Assembly (NCBI RefSeq): GCF_001632365.1
Contig: NW_024468524.1
Coordinates: 231,046-295,045, forward strand
Origin: Laetiporus sulphureus 93-53
Lineage: Eukaryota; Basidiomycota; Agaricomycetes; Polyporales; Laetiporaceae
DNA length: 64,000 nt
Reading direction: 5' to 3'
Every line of letters starts with the position of its first letter. Within the stretch, counting starts at the first letter, position 1. Under the pieces are notes generated by a model. The model searched no databases. It was not told where the DNA came from and saw nothing but the letters and a program-made list of their open reading frames with translations. The position numbers were made by a program, and so were the translations under genes. This document shows, in pieces, positions 11,280 through 23,333 of the stretch.

Positions 11280-12600
11280 CAGGACGATGCACTGCTCAAG
11301 TCACCTCACTACACTGAGATCATGCAGAACCTGCACAACATCTTCGGACTCAAGTCCTTCCACGTGAACTAGCTCGATGTGATCATCACACTGCTCTCCG
11401 GACAGGACTCAATGGTGCTCATGCCCACAGGTGGCTTGGGTAAAAAAGCCTGTGCTATCAGCTGCCCACAGTTTGCAAGGACAGCAAGACATGGAGCACG
11501 ATGGTCGTTGTCATTGGGTCGCTACTAGCACTGATGCAGGACCAGGTGGCAGTGCTACAAGACAAGGGCATCGACGTCGCATTTTTCAACTTGGAGCAGA
11601 CACATGAGGAGGTGGATGTTTGCCGGCGGCTGCTCCATCGGATCAGGCGGCAGTGGCCAAACTTGATACACATGATGCCGGAGAAGCTGAAGCACAGCTC
11701 GGCGTTGATGTTGATACTGAGGCAGCTATAATACAAGAAGCACTTGAAAGGATGTGTGCTCGATGAGGGCCACAGTGTGGTCAAATGGGGTTGGAACTTC
11801 CATGATGCAGTAGGACACACATCTGCTCGAATTCGCTGATTTGCTCACATTACTCTGATCACGGTATCAGTTCCTCGACGATTTCTGCCAAGGTTTTCCA
11901 GGCATTCTGATCATGGCCCTGACCGCGACCGCGACGGCGCACATGAAGCACAATTTTAAGCATCTCCTGTGAATCTCTCATTGTGTCGAGTTCTTGCAAT
12001 CGATGAAATGCCTGAACCTGAACTACGAGGCGTGGCCGAAGAAGAAGGTGGCACTTCAGGAGATCGTGCAGTTTATCAAGGAGAGCTACACCGGTGAGAC
12101 CGGAATCATCTATGTGCACAGCCGCAAGTTGTGCAAGGAGATCATGTACAGGTTGAAGGAAGAACATGACCTCGATGCACAACGTAATCGTTGCGACCGT
12201 ACGAGGGCTCATTGAGGTACCTACCAAAATACAGCTGGCCAAAGCATTACCCAGATTGCATTCGGTATGGGTACAGACAAGTCAAACAGTATATGTTACT
12301 GTTTTTGGGAGCAACGATCTCTCACCTCTGGTCCAGTGCAATTTGCGATTCATCACGACTTGCCTAGCGATCTCGACTGGTGAGTCTTTTTTTTTTAATT
12401 TCACACTTTTTTGATGCAACTCAATGCACAGTTACTACCAAGATCTAGAGACTGGACACACTGGTAGGGGTGGGCAGCCTGCCCATTGCATCTTATGTGA
12501 GTCTGCATTCTTATCTGATGCTCAAATCTAAGCCCAGGAGGACGCCCTACATGCTGTAGTCTATCAATACAGTGATTCCACCATCAGGCAATGGCGAATC
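11280..12600 (+). pseudogene. RecQ-family DNA helicase, degenerate
   Basis: RecQ helicases unwind DNA with 3'-5' polarity in repair and at telomeres. Motifs appear in order but in different frames. They are: upstream helix MQNLHNIFGLKSF; motif I MVLMPTGGLGK (GGGK damaged); motif Ia LLALMQDQVAVLQ; motif II as DEGHSVVKWG (usually DEAH); motif III MALTATAT; motif IV GIIYVHSRKLCKE; motif V QIAFGMGTDKSN, split by a 50-bp intron from QFAIHHDLPSDLD; and motif VI as ETGHTGRGGQPAHC, where GRAGRDG is expected. Altered motifs, frameshifts and stops mean no activity. A second intron lies at about 12,380-12,431. Confidence 0.8.
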
Positions 12601-12901
12601 CACAACAGCAAGGAGATTATGAGACTGAGAGGGCCCACCAAGCCGGTCAGCTAGGGCAGACAGCTAAAACAACAGCGGGAAATAAGGCAACCGCCTTGGG
12701 TGTTCCTCTAGAGTCGATTATCCGAGGAATAGCTTATGCAACGGTGCTGGTGGTAACTAGATGTATGTAATGGAATGATCCTTGTGATGCTCGCTAGAGG
12801 AAAGTTGGTTATAGACCCTGTTTAATGGCTTGCAGAGCACATAGCGTGGCTGTGATGAACACTCAATTAACATGCTACCGGTGAAATGAACAATTACTTA
12901 C

Positions 12902-14330
<1,429 letters not shown>

Positions 14331-14339
14331 GGTTCACAA

Positions 14340-15120
14340 CACCGTGCACGTCAAGTGGCTGGGTTTTCTGCTTGACACGAGTAGAGATATCCTAGCATTT
14401 GGCAGTGCAGTGAGATCGTGAGTGCACAGTTGATCATATCTGCTGGTTGTATGCCTGCATCACAACATCTGATGGCTGTCCTCAACCTGTGCATGTCACA
14501 GCCCACGCTAAGTAGGCACCGATCATTCCATTGAGTCCTCAATCATATCTGAGCTCGCTGTGACTCTACCGTCTTTCGCCCCTTATCATGACCTGCTTGA
14601 TCTTGACTGAATTGTGTGCTTGATGATGCAGCTCATGTGATGGTATTCGCCAGCATCTAGCTTCCTCGTCACTCATATCTTGCGCTCCAAGCCTTTCAAC
14701 GACTCAGATGCTGTCACACTGTAGGATCTCTTGGTGCGAGAATGTATATATCCAACGTTCAACTCCTGACATCGATTTCATCTTCCATCTTCGCTTTCAC
14801 AATGCTCTGAAGCTATCTGTCTGCTACGAAGCTGGATGCACTTGTTAGGATGCGATATGACTGCAGGGACCCACCGTGCCATCGTCTCCTGCTTTGTTCA
14901 ATGCCTTTGTGAAGACAGTCGCATTTCCTTGTGCTAGATGTGTGTCACTACATCCAGCCCTCACATGGAGCCACAGGCCATCGTCACACCAAATTACCCA
15001 CATACTGGGAATCTATGCATTCTCTGCTCTTAGTAGCTCCTCATCGCATCATGAAGCTCGAGTTGACCTTCGGTATTCCCCCAATACCTCCCTGTCCCCT
15101 TCAAGTCTGCAAAGTAAGAG
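14340..15120. other. No gene recognised between the hexokinase and CTR9 fragments
   Basis: The missing hexokinase N-terminus and the CTR9 C-terminus might be expected here, but neither is visible in any frame. Only short open frames without domains are present. Confidence 0.4.
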
Positions 15121-15124
15121 CTTA

Positions 15125-16900
15125 CTTAAGAAGCTCACGGACTTCGTGTCTACAATTAGGATCAGACAACATCTGTGCAAGACGAATCTTGGCTGTATAG
15201 CATCGACTATCAGCATTCTGATTTGTTTAAACGGTATGCACTGACCTACCATATTCAAAAGCTTGTTGTAAACCTCCTTCGCCATTGTTTTGTTGCCCTG
15301 CTCATCGTATGTCTTCGTCAAATTGTACAATATCGTCATCAAAGTGCCTTTCATGATGGCCACATCCAGCATTGATGCCTGAACGATGCCAGTTTCATAC
15401 ATTGCGCTCGTGGTATTGAGATGCCCCTCCAGATATTGCAGGACTCTAAGGTTGTTGATGAACTCTGGCTATTGGCGTTGCTTATCCGCAATGTTAGCGT
15501 GCATATCGATATCTTGTGCGATCCTATGCATAGAGTGGCCAATAACAGACAGGTGGCCACAGTTTTGCGTGTAAGTATCATCAGCAAGCGTGAGAGCCTT
15601 GCAGGCCTGGTCGAAGAGCTCGCATGCCTTCGCTTTTCCTGAGCCTGCTCTGCGAAAAACCTGCTCGTCTGCGAAGGACCTGCCCGGGCACGAGATTGTA
15701 GGATTTGCCCAATGACATGCAAGCAGAATGATGGCTTCGATAAGATGTTTCCCGCCGTGTCTCTGCTGCAGTAGACCATCCATTTGTATATAGCTCTGAC
15801 AGATTCATCTGTGAAGTCACATGAGAAAGTCCCTCGTGAATATACTTTGCACCCACCATTCTTCAGCTGCATCTGAGCGAGTCCTAATCTAGCCAAGAGA
15901 TTGGTCTGCTGCCCTTCTGCTGCCTTCATAAAATATTTATTGCTTCGATGCTTGCACTTGTGGCATGAGATACATGGCCTGCATGAATGTAAGCATCTGT
16001 CAAGATCATCTTGATATCCGTGAACTGGATTGTAGTTCCACCAATTTAAGCACCTAAGGCGAGAGCCGTTAGGGGGGACAAGTAACACATGTAGACAAAT
16101 AATACCTTCTTGTACTGTCCCTCTGGTAAGATCAGTTGATAAAATGTATCTGCTGCAGCTGAGCTAGGTTGTTCGCTTTGAATGGCTGCTCAACGTAATG
16201 GATGCCGAGAATGAATCTCATTTTTGCGCACCTCCTTCTCATTTGCACTACTAGTATCATTGATGGCTTCCAGATATGACAGAGGTTATGCTGGCCACTC
16301 TGTTGGATTCTGAATTCAGACTGTTGAGTTAACATGTGCACCAATCGAAAAGAAACCACTGACTACTTTGATGCTCGGCTGTCAAGCCGCCTTCACCATA
16401 TCCTTATGATCCATTTTCCGGCAGCAAGGGCCGATATTAATACATGGGTAAGGCAGACAGCGAAGACTGAGCTTGAAGTCAAGACTGCTCGGAACAACTT
16501 GAGTGATTGCGGTAACTGCACTTAATTATCCATCGTCCGCATGCTCATCTGCAAATACACCTTCGTAGAATAATAAGAACTGGGATCTATCATGGCAGAG
16601 TCAACATATCTCTCATCAGTATCAACAGCATAGTGCTGACATCCCCTGATTCTGCCGCTGCCTTCTTCCCCCGAGTTGAAGTCGCATCTGTGTAATATTC
16701 ATCCGTCAGCTTCTCCGATGTGATGGCACCCTCTCCAGTTGAGCTTGTTATTTTCATCGTACAACTACCAACTATGACAGACTCACGGGTATCCTGCAGG
16801 ATCAACTTTGGAGCCGTGCTCACACAAGCTATTTGGATGTTCACCGATAGATTGTAAATTGGCAGTAATGGTCGAGCTAGCTCCATTTGCGTTCAATCTT
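15125..16900 (-). pseudogene. CTR9-like TPR protein of the Paf1 complex, broken
   Basis: CTR9 is the tetratricopeptide scaffold of the Paf1 transcription elongation complex. Minus-strand blocks in order are PKLILQDTR; DEYYTDAT with AAAESGDVSTMLL; a GxGPCCRKMDHKDM segment (usually IGIGLCFWKL); LGIHYVEQPFKANN; TIQFTDIKMILTDAYIHAGHV; FMKAAEGQ with LGLAQMQLKNG; DIDMHANIADKQRQ then a stop; YLEGHLNTTSAMYETGIV; TLMTILYNLTKTYDEQGN; and AKIRLAQMLSD after an intron. These match the TPR run of fungal CTR9 as I remember it. Several frameshifts and stops separate them. N- and C-terminal ends are missing. Confidence 0.65.
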
Positions 16901-16982
16901 CGTACACAGTGAGAATGACAGGCTTAGCAGAAAGGCAAGACATGTACAATCTGGAGTGATCTGAGCAATCTTATATGCCTCA

Positions 16983-17215
16983 TCAAGGACGCTGCTCTGA
17001 ATTGCTCTGAGATTGGATAATCATAGCGGAGTGCATGGCTCCAGGATCAAAATGAACTGTTAATATATTCTTTGCAATGTTCTTCATGTGAAACCCGTGC
17101 ATCAGTGCTAGATCCGCAATCGTGCTCAGTCTCTTGTCATTCTTGTATTCAGCTTTTCCCTTCTTCGTCTTCTTCATCTTCACTCGCAGGCTTATCTTCG
17201 TCACCCTCATTTGAA
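16983..17215 (-). other. Unrecognised coding-like fragment
   Basis: The minus strand holds KRLSTIADLALMHGF and AKNILTVHFDPGAMHS, which look protein-like but match nothing I can name. It lies upstream of the CTR9 fragment on the same strand and may be from that gene or another. A Lys-rich stretch precedes it. Confidence 0.3.
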
Positions 17216-17714
17216 GAATGCTGAGGCTCGATAATTGCTCATTTCATGTGTCTGCATTCACGTTGTTCCGCAAGGCCTGCATAAACGATAATATGAGCAA
17301 ACATCGAACGTACACCATGTTCTTCATCTGTCATATCTGGGCCACACGGATGCATCTTGAAAGTCTTTTCACTGCCCCAAAACTGCTCTTGTTCAGCTTC
17401 ATGAGATCATCTAGCATCTGTGGTCTTGTGCTTTCTACTGAGAGTTTGTTGAAAGAACTAGCTTTGGTTTGCTCAGGCCTGGTCTGTTAAGGATCTTATG
17501 TGCCTTCTTAACTGTCTACTCAGGCTGCTGTGAGGTGAGCACTTTCAGCCCAGGTTAAGGTGGAAAAGACCAACTCAAAACTGAGGGATGATCCTCAGTT
17601 CGAGCTGTATTATATATTGTTATGGTAGGACCCTTAGTACCAGGTGTAAAAGATGTCATAGACTCAAAAAGGTGATCACCGTTCTTGCGTTCGTAGCGAT
17701 CGATTGCGGCTGCA
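17216..17714. other. No gene recognised
   Basis: Open frames here are short and carry no domain. The stretch leads into the second SINE-like copy. Confidence 0.4.
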
Positions 17715-17940
17715 ATCTCCTTATCCTGGGTCTTCAGTCATGATGCATCGTTGACCTCATGCTTCTTTGCTATGGCTATTGCTTTAGGCTCTAAGTGCAG
17801 GACAAATTCTGCCCATGCCAGTATTCGAACCCATGCACATGGTACTCTTGGAAGATGGTAGAGAAGAATCTGATGGGCTTGATCTGTCGAGACTTAGCCA
17901 TCCAGCCACTTGAGCATGTTGGATCCAATGCACAGCTGTA
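17715..17940 (-). repeat. tRNA-derived SINE-like element, copy 2
   Basis: On the minus strand an A-box-like word (TGGCTAAGTCTC) precedes a B-box-like word (GGGTTCGAATACTGG). The tail carries TAGCAAAGAAGCATGAGG and TCATGACTGAAGACC, shared with the 8.2-kb copy. The copies differ by several small indels. Confidence 0.5.
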
Positions 17941-18044
17941 GACTTTGTGATATTTTCTTATTCATAGGATTCATAATTATGGTGACGCATCGATTCACCA
18001 GAGAATTCATTCGCATTGAGTATTATCTCATGGTACCTTTAATG

Positions 18045-18222
18045 GTGCTCAAAGCAGCCAGGAACAAACTTACGTGAACCGAATATTGTCGACCCACCCT
18101 GATCCATGGCGACTCCGTCAAGCTGAAGGTCACGTCTCTCAGCTCGTTCAGAGTATTTAGCTGGTACATGCGAACATCAAGGACAGCATCAGAATGGTCC
18201 TAGAAGCATGGAAGCATACTCT
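18045..18222 (-). pseudogene. GH27 alpha-galactosidase fragment, copy A
   Basis: Minus-strand translation gives LNTLNELRDVTFSLTESP, then IRVGRQYSVH ending at a GTAAGT donor, matching the C-terminal beta domain of fungal GH27 alpha-galactosidases. It is preceded by a 69-bp GT...AG intron. The same intron, exon and donor recur at 37,664-37,828 on the plus strand at about 90 % identity by eye. Only this one exon with its flanking intron remains. The intron shows it is a genomic copy. Confidence 0.55.
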
Positions 18223-18279
18223 AATGCACCTATGTAACCAGAATGAAACCCGTGCATTTCCATACGCCTCTATGTCAAC

Positions 18280-18612
18280 CTAGCCTCACTGCCCACACAG
18301 TCATCTCTGCATCCTCTGATGGCACCGTCAGAGCGTGAAACCCCCATTCACAATGCACTGCAGAGCCTAGCACGATTGGGATACATGCTGACTATGTGCA
18401 CTGTCTCACTTATAGGTCTGCTCCCTCACCATTCCCGCAGATTCACTTGCTTATGCATTCGCAGCCGTGAACAACACTGGATTGCATCCAGTTCCTTTGA
18501 CTGCATGATCAAACTCTGGGACCTTGCTGGGGCAAGTACGGGCAGCCCGCTTACAACCTTAAGCCCACCAGACATGTCAGATTCCAAGTTGTCTGTATAT
18601 GCAATCAAGAGA
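18280..18612 (+). pseudogene. WDR48-like WD40 protein fragment
   Basis: WDR48 (UAF1) activates deubiquitinases. One frame gives TVISASSDGTVRA then a stop, and PHSQCTAEPSTIG; another gives WIASSSFDCMIKLWDLAGA and LTTLSPPDMSDSKLSVYAI. The pairing of a WD repeat ending IKLWDL with a SVYAI start of the next blade resembles the second and third blades of WDR48 homologues. Only about two blades remain. The paralogue assignment is tentative; the WD40 call is firmer. Confidence 0.5.
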
Positions 18613-18629
18613 GGAGGTGAACGATGATG

Positions 18630-19266
18630 ACGTGCGGATGAGTATGGTGGACGCGGAAGAGATCACATCAGCTCGAAGAGACCCTGATGTCGTACAGCTT
18701 GCAGAGGCACTAGGGGAGTGGCTCATAAGCTATCTTGAGTAGATCCCTCTCATCTGTTGCCAGAGCTTGTATACTCATCGTTCCATAGAGAATGTTTCGT
18801 CCGGCTAGATAAAGGCCTGCTATGGGATATCTGGTATACCGGGCTGACGTCTTTCCTGGCCGAGGTGCATTCGATGAGCCATGTTCTTTCCTGCTTGCTT
18901 GCTGACAGAAATTCCACTCTTTTGCTGTGTGCACAGCTTATCAACCCTGTCCCTCGAGTGACAATCCTCTCGGCTCTCATGCATCCTTACAATTTTGCGT
19001 GTGCTCACAGAGACCTTATCAGTGCTGCCCAAAATGCTCCTCCTGCCAATGGCGCTCCTAACATAAAGCCCATCTACGACCACGACACTTCTGAAGAAGT
19101 GTACAGTGATGAAATGGAGCAGGTGCCTGCACTTTGGCAGCTTCCCGACACGACGATTCTCTTCCAACGCTATCTTGAGGCAGGGTGGCTCATCAATGCA
19201 TACAATTGGTACCAGGCATTTGCACAGGTCCTAGATAACCAGAAGCACGAGTGGGCACGCTGGTGA
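18630..19266 (+). pseudogene. ORC3-like origin recognition complex subunit, C-terminal fragment
   Basis: ORC3 is part of the complex that marks replication origins. Visible blocks are DVVQLAEALGEWLISYLE, LLWDIWYTGLT, then (after a GTGCAT...ACAG intron) LINPVPRVTILSALMHP, and finally DTTILFQRYLEAGWLINAYNWYQAF, where fungal ORC3 has DTxILFxRYLxAGRxxNVYDW. The expected winged-helix tail (FxxALHELDxLGF) is absent. Its Arg to Trp change fits CpG decay. The call is from remembered motifs. Confidence 0.5.
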
Positions 19267-19499
19267 GAATGGGTGCTCAAACTTGCGCTGGTGCACTTAT
19301 GTTTGTGATGACAATGCCGTGGGAGATCGCCATCCAGCTGGTGGTGTGTGGGCCTGGTGAAAGCGAGGGAGGTGCATGCCCTTATCCTGTTACCTTCCTA
19401 GTCTCCGGTCTGATTCTGCATTCCATTTTCAGCAAAAGTAATCCTGCTTATGGGTGTGACAGTGTCTGCGCTGTCGACAGGGATGCTTATACTGCGTTG

Positions 19500-20590
19500 T
19501 GGAGCTAAGTCACCTTTTCCGAGCTCGTTCCTCCCTTCATCTCCGGTTGCGACTTCGAGTGCATATATGTGCACGCGATCGATGTCTGCGACTTTTCTGT
19601 CTTCATCTGTTCCCTCACCAGCTCCATCGTCTTCCGGTTCCTCCTCTTCCTCGCCTTCAACTGCAATGTATGCTTTCTCTGGTGCCACCAGCCAGACCTC
19701 AACCTCTATGTATGATAAGCTCATCCCACTGTGCACGCACCCATGCAAGATCCTCATCTACTCTGCAGATGGGTACACTGAATCTTTGGTCCTCACGCTG
19801 ACGCTTCTGATGGTGCTTCACCAGATCTCGCTACCCGAGGCGTAGCTTACGATGCAGAATGAGAAGCAGCAGTCATTCTTCATGTATCCGGCAGATCTGC
19901 CAGTGCTCAAGAGGATTGAGGTGCAGATGGAGCACGAGAGAGGGATGGAGAGGAAGGGGCGGGATGTCGTTCTGGGGTCTCAACACGAGAAGCAAGTCGA
20001 CAGCCCCACTGAAATTGATCAAGCTTCTGAAAGTGGCAACATGACTGACCACCTGGCAGCTACTCAGAAGTCGGTCTCATTTGCCATACCACCAACTCCC
20101 CGGGGACTGTTGATGGCCGTGACTGTTCAGTCGTTGAGGAGCCAGTCGGAGAGTGACAAGGATTTGATTGTTCACAGAATTGTGGGGATTGGCCGGCCGC
20201 ATGCAAGCACGATGCCGAACCCATCTGCGCTGTTGTCGATTCATGACCATCAGTTGTGGTTCAACGACCCGAGGTTCGATGAGAGCTTCCCGAGTCAGGT
20301 GTTACCATTTTTGCACCTTTTGAAAGTCTGAGTCTTTTATAGGAACCATGCTATGAACGCATACATGCTGAATGCACTCAGGATCATGCACGTCATCACT
20401 GTTTCTGAGTGTGCACTTATACCACTGCCTAACCTGGAGGCGTCCGCCTCAGAATTGTACATGTCCTGTGCCTAGCTGGCGTGAACCTGAATGCACAGTT
20501 TGTCCTTGGCAATAACCCACATGGACATGGTTCACTCTTCATTGAGGAGCGTGAGGGCCGGTACAAGGTGCTCGACATACAGGGCATGTC
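19500..20590 (+). pseudogene. PPS1-like dual-specificity phosphatase fragment
   Basis: PPS1-type phosphatases dephosphorylate Ser/Thr and Tyr residues in fungal cell-cycle control. Blocks seen are a Ser-rich low-complexity region; SMYDKLIPLCTHP; CKILIYSADGYTESLVLTL (usually KxLIYSxDGYTESS); SLPEA followed by a stop; KQQSFFMYPADLPVLKRIE; LWFNDPRFDESFPSQVLPFL; then after a break SLFIEEREGRYKVLDIQGM. The catalytic HCxxGxxRS loop that should follow is missing, so the gene is truncated before its active site. Frameshifts occur between blocks. Confidence 0.6.
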
Positions 20591-20789
20591 AGTTCATCCA
20601 CTCAAGTCATATCTAGTCGGCTATGCCATCGTAATGAACATGAACGTGATGCAAACCCCCATCGTTGACCTCGTTCTGAGACAGAGTGCGGCCATAATAG
20701 CATGTGTATGCCTTTCCTTGCTCCTCTCTCGGTCATATCGTGTCTAATGTCACTCTCAGAACAATATGATGTGATGCTCCCTCAGTGCA

Positions 20790-20932
20790 GTAATGGTTTT
20801 GGTCATCAACCCCATCCTCAATGCCATGGGGCCCAGATGGACATATGTACTTCTTCTGGGCATCTGTATCATCTTGTTGTCTATCATGATCTTCACGTAC
20901 CACATTGGCCCTCGTTGGTGAGCACGTTGTGG
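20790..20932 (+). pseudogene. MFS transporter C-terminal fragment
   Basis: The reading VINPILNAMGPRWTYV, then LLLGICIILLSIMIFTYHI and GPRW followed by a stop, fits the last transmembrane helix and end of a fungal major facilitator transporter, where a GPGWTYVLLGGIC motif is common. Only about 45 residues remain and nothing upstream continues the homology. Confidence 0.5.
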
Positions 20933-21221
20933 AGCATGGCATCAGGCTCATGATGCAGCCACGGCATCATAACCTTTGACTATATACCATCAAGAAATGG
21001 CCAAACATTCACAGCTTTTGTATGTCCTGCTCATGACAGTCCTCAGAAGTCTCCAACATCATCGCCTCATTCTATACAAGTTTTCCATGTAGAGCTCTCC
21101 ACCAGTATACTTGCGATTCACTTGGTACATTTACCATATGACTGTAGATTGGATGTATACTAGGTACCACATAAACGGAACATCAAGCAGCTGGAGACCA
21201 ACATAAATTAATGGCTATTCG

Positions 21222-21608
21222 CTAAATCATCCACCTTGCCCATGCCTCATCAAGATTCGGGATCATGTTGCGGTGGATATGGGTGTAGACTGAAGGGGAA
21301 CAGATGAGAAGGATCGAGGATAGAGTAGTGGACGCCCTCCACGAACTCAGGTTCAGCTGCCGCTGATCAAAAGTGAAGGGCACCTCGGGAATCGTTGGAT
21401 CACTCAACATGCTTGTCGATGTGCCTGCAGTCACAATGTCCATCATATGGCCCTGCATCACCGCTTCGTTGAGGTTCTGGTGTGGCCACCACTGATATCC
21501 AGGATAGAATGAGGTTGATGCTTCTATTCCTTGCAGATCGAGGCCCAGCGTGCAAATCATCAGGTGCTGGTTGAAATGCTCATCGAATCTTGTGGCAGCC
21601 TGCATCAC
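21222..21608 (-). CDS. Unrecognised ORF
   Basis: A stop-free frame of about 129 codons with plausible amino-acid composition, including FYPGYQWWPHQNLNEAVMQG and a C-terminal DEAWARW. I do not recognise a family. It may be an exon of a decayed gene; no flanking exon could be tied to it. Confidence 0.25.
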   Translation of the reverse strand: MMQAATRFDEHFNQHLMICTLGLDLQGIEASTSFYPGYQWWPHQNLNEAVMQGHMMDIVTAGTSTSMLSDPTIPEVPFTFDQRQLNLSSWRASTTLSSILLICSPSVYTHIHRNMIPNLDEAWARWMI

Positions 21609-21609
21609 C

Positions 21610-23300
21610 CCAGGTTCAGTGTATGTAGCATGTCTGTCAGATGATTCTCACTCAAGGACGTCCGAGTTCCTTTCTGCACCCAACGCTTCTTCTGCTGAAT
21701 GTTTGTGTCGCAGGGGTTGCTGGTTCTGCTGATTTTGCATGGGTGGCACCATTTGACCTTTCCTCACTTTCACGCCTTCCAGCAATATGCGCACTCGAGT
21801 TGCACTAGGCCAGACAGTCTGGCAGACCAAAGATCAGGTCGATCGTTATCATTCCAGGTGGACTTTCATACCTCTAGCTTCTCAAGCGCCGAGATGCATT
21901 GTTTCAAGCCGATGATAGCTTGCGGGTTCTGTGGATGTCTGCTTACTGTCAGTGATGTCAGCAAGTCACTTGGTCCTGCTGGCAGTACACTCACATGTGA
22001 TAACATGCATGATACTGTAACGCACAACAACTCAGTAAGTAAAGATGCATAGACACAATGCAGCTTATCCAGCGCTCTGCAAATATATGGACAAGAACAG
22101 TGGAGACGTGCTCAAGGCATACTTTTCATCATAAATGGTGACTGAGACAAGATGTCAGCATTGATAGAATTTTTTCGTCCAGGTGCCTCATCTATTGAGC
22201 TGATGTGAGAGGCAGCGCTCTGGCAAATATCGAACGATTTGAGTGGAAGATGGTCAGACTGAGGATTGCCCTCCCCGTTGTCATCCGATCACCTTCAGAA
22301 GCTTAGTGCATGGGAAGTGAGGTGCAGCATATGTTATTCGACTCACCCATTTGCATGCAGAATACTGCCAAAATTTGGCACGTCGTCAGCATTCTCCTTG
22401 TATAATGCCAGCATGTCACTACTCACAATGCATGGTGAAGCAAGAGCACTGCCGCACAGTACTCAACATGCAGGATAAGTATATGTGGCAATGGTATGCT
22501 GAGACTGCCTGTTGTCGAATATTGCAGATGCTCAGATCGAGGAGGTTCAGAGGAGGTTCGGAGGCCAAAAAACAGAGAGAAGAGATGCAAGGCAACGAGG
22601 CAGTAAGCGCACTGTTCCGAAGATCTGTGGCTGAATATTCCTTCTCCGAGCCTGCCATAATTGAGCTCTGTTTGGTCAGTTGCGATCTGCGACAGGGTCA
22701 GGGTATGCCACATGCTGTTCGGTGAGGAATGGAAGAGCAGTGCAGGACGCTTCATAGCCTCTGAACCCGACTTATCTGCACCAGCAGGAAACAGAGTAGC
22801 TTATGGGGCTGAATGACGATATACAGCACCTCGATCAGAATCCATCACGTCCACGTGCATGGAAATGCAGCAGCTACAGTATGCAGGCTGAGGAGGAAGC
22901 CTCTGCCAGTGAATGAGCCACATCAAGCTGTGCATTACAAGTGTTAGTGGCAGAGCTTGCCCTGCTGTTGGGCCACAATGGACGTCATCCAGTATTGGCA
23001 GGTGCTTAACTGTTTTAAAAAGGCTTCGAGCATGAGGTCACCCAGTCTCCTCATCCACGTTGGCTACATGAAGTGGCATACTCCCATCATCATGCTTCAG
23101 CGGCTCTCTTGCATTGAGACTGAGTGCGGCCGGCGAAGACGGAGCTGCGGCTGATTTGCTGCAGCCCATCTCAATTCACAGGCAGTGCATGATCTCGGAC
23201 TCACATGTGGGCCTCGATATCGCTGATCGTGTGCGTGCGAGGTCTCGAGAAGGATCACCTGGACTGGGAGTGGTCGGGTTCGCCATCGAGGCCTTGGTAG
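21610..23300. other. No gene recognised
   Basis: Several overlapping short frames exist on both strands (for example 22,351-22,725 and 23,097-23,383) but none shows a domain. Splice-like joints are present without conserved coding sequence that I can name. Confidence 0.35.
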
Positions 23301-23333
23301 GCCATGGTTGCTCATTGGATGGCAAGAGGCTAG

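Noticed and set aside
10036..12600. A Helitron, given a helicase next to captured gene fragments
   Set aside because: The helicase motifs are RecQ-type. No Rep (rolling-circle HUH) motif, no 5' TC and no hairpin-CTRR 3' end were seen. Helitron capture remains possible as a source of fragments but is not supported here.
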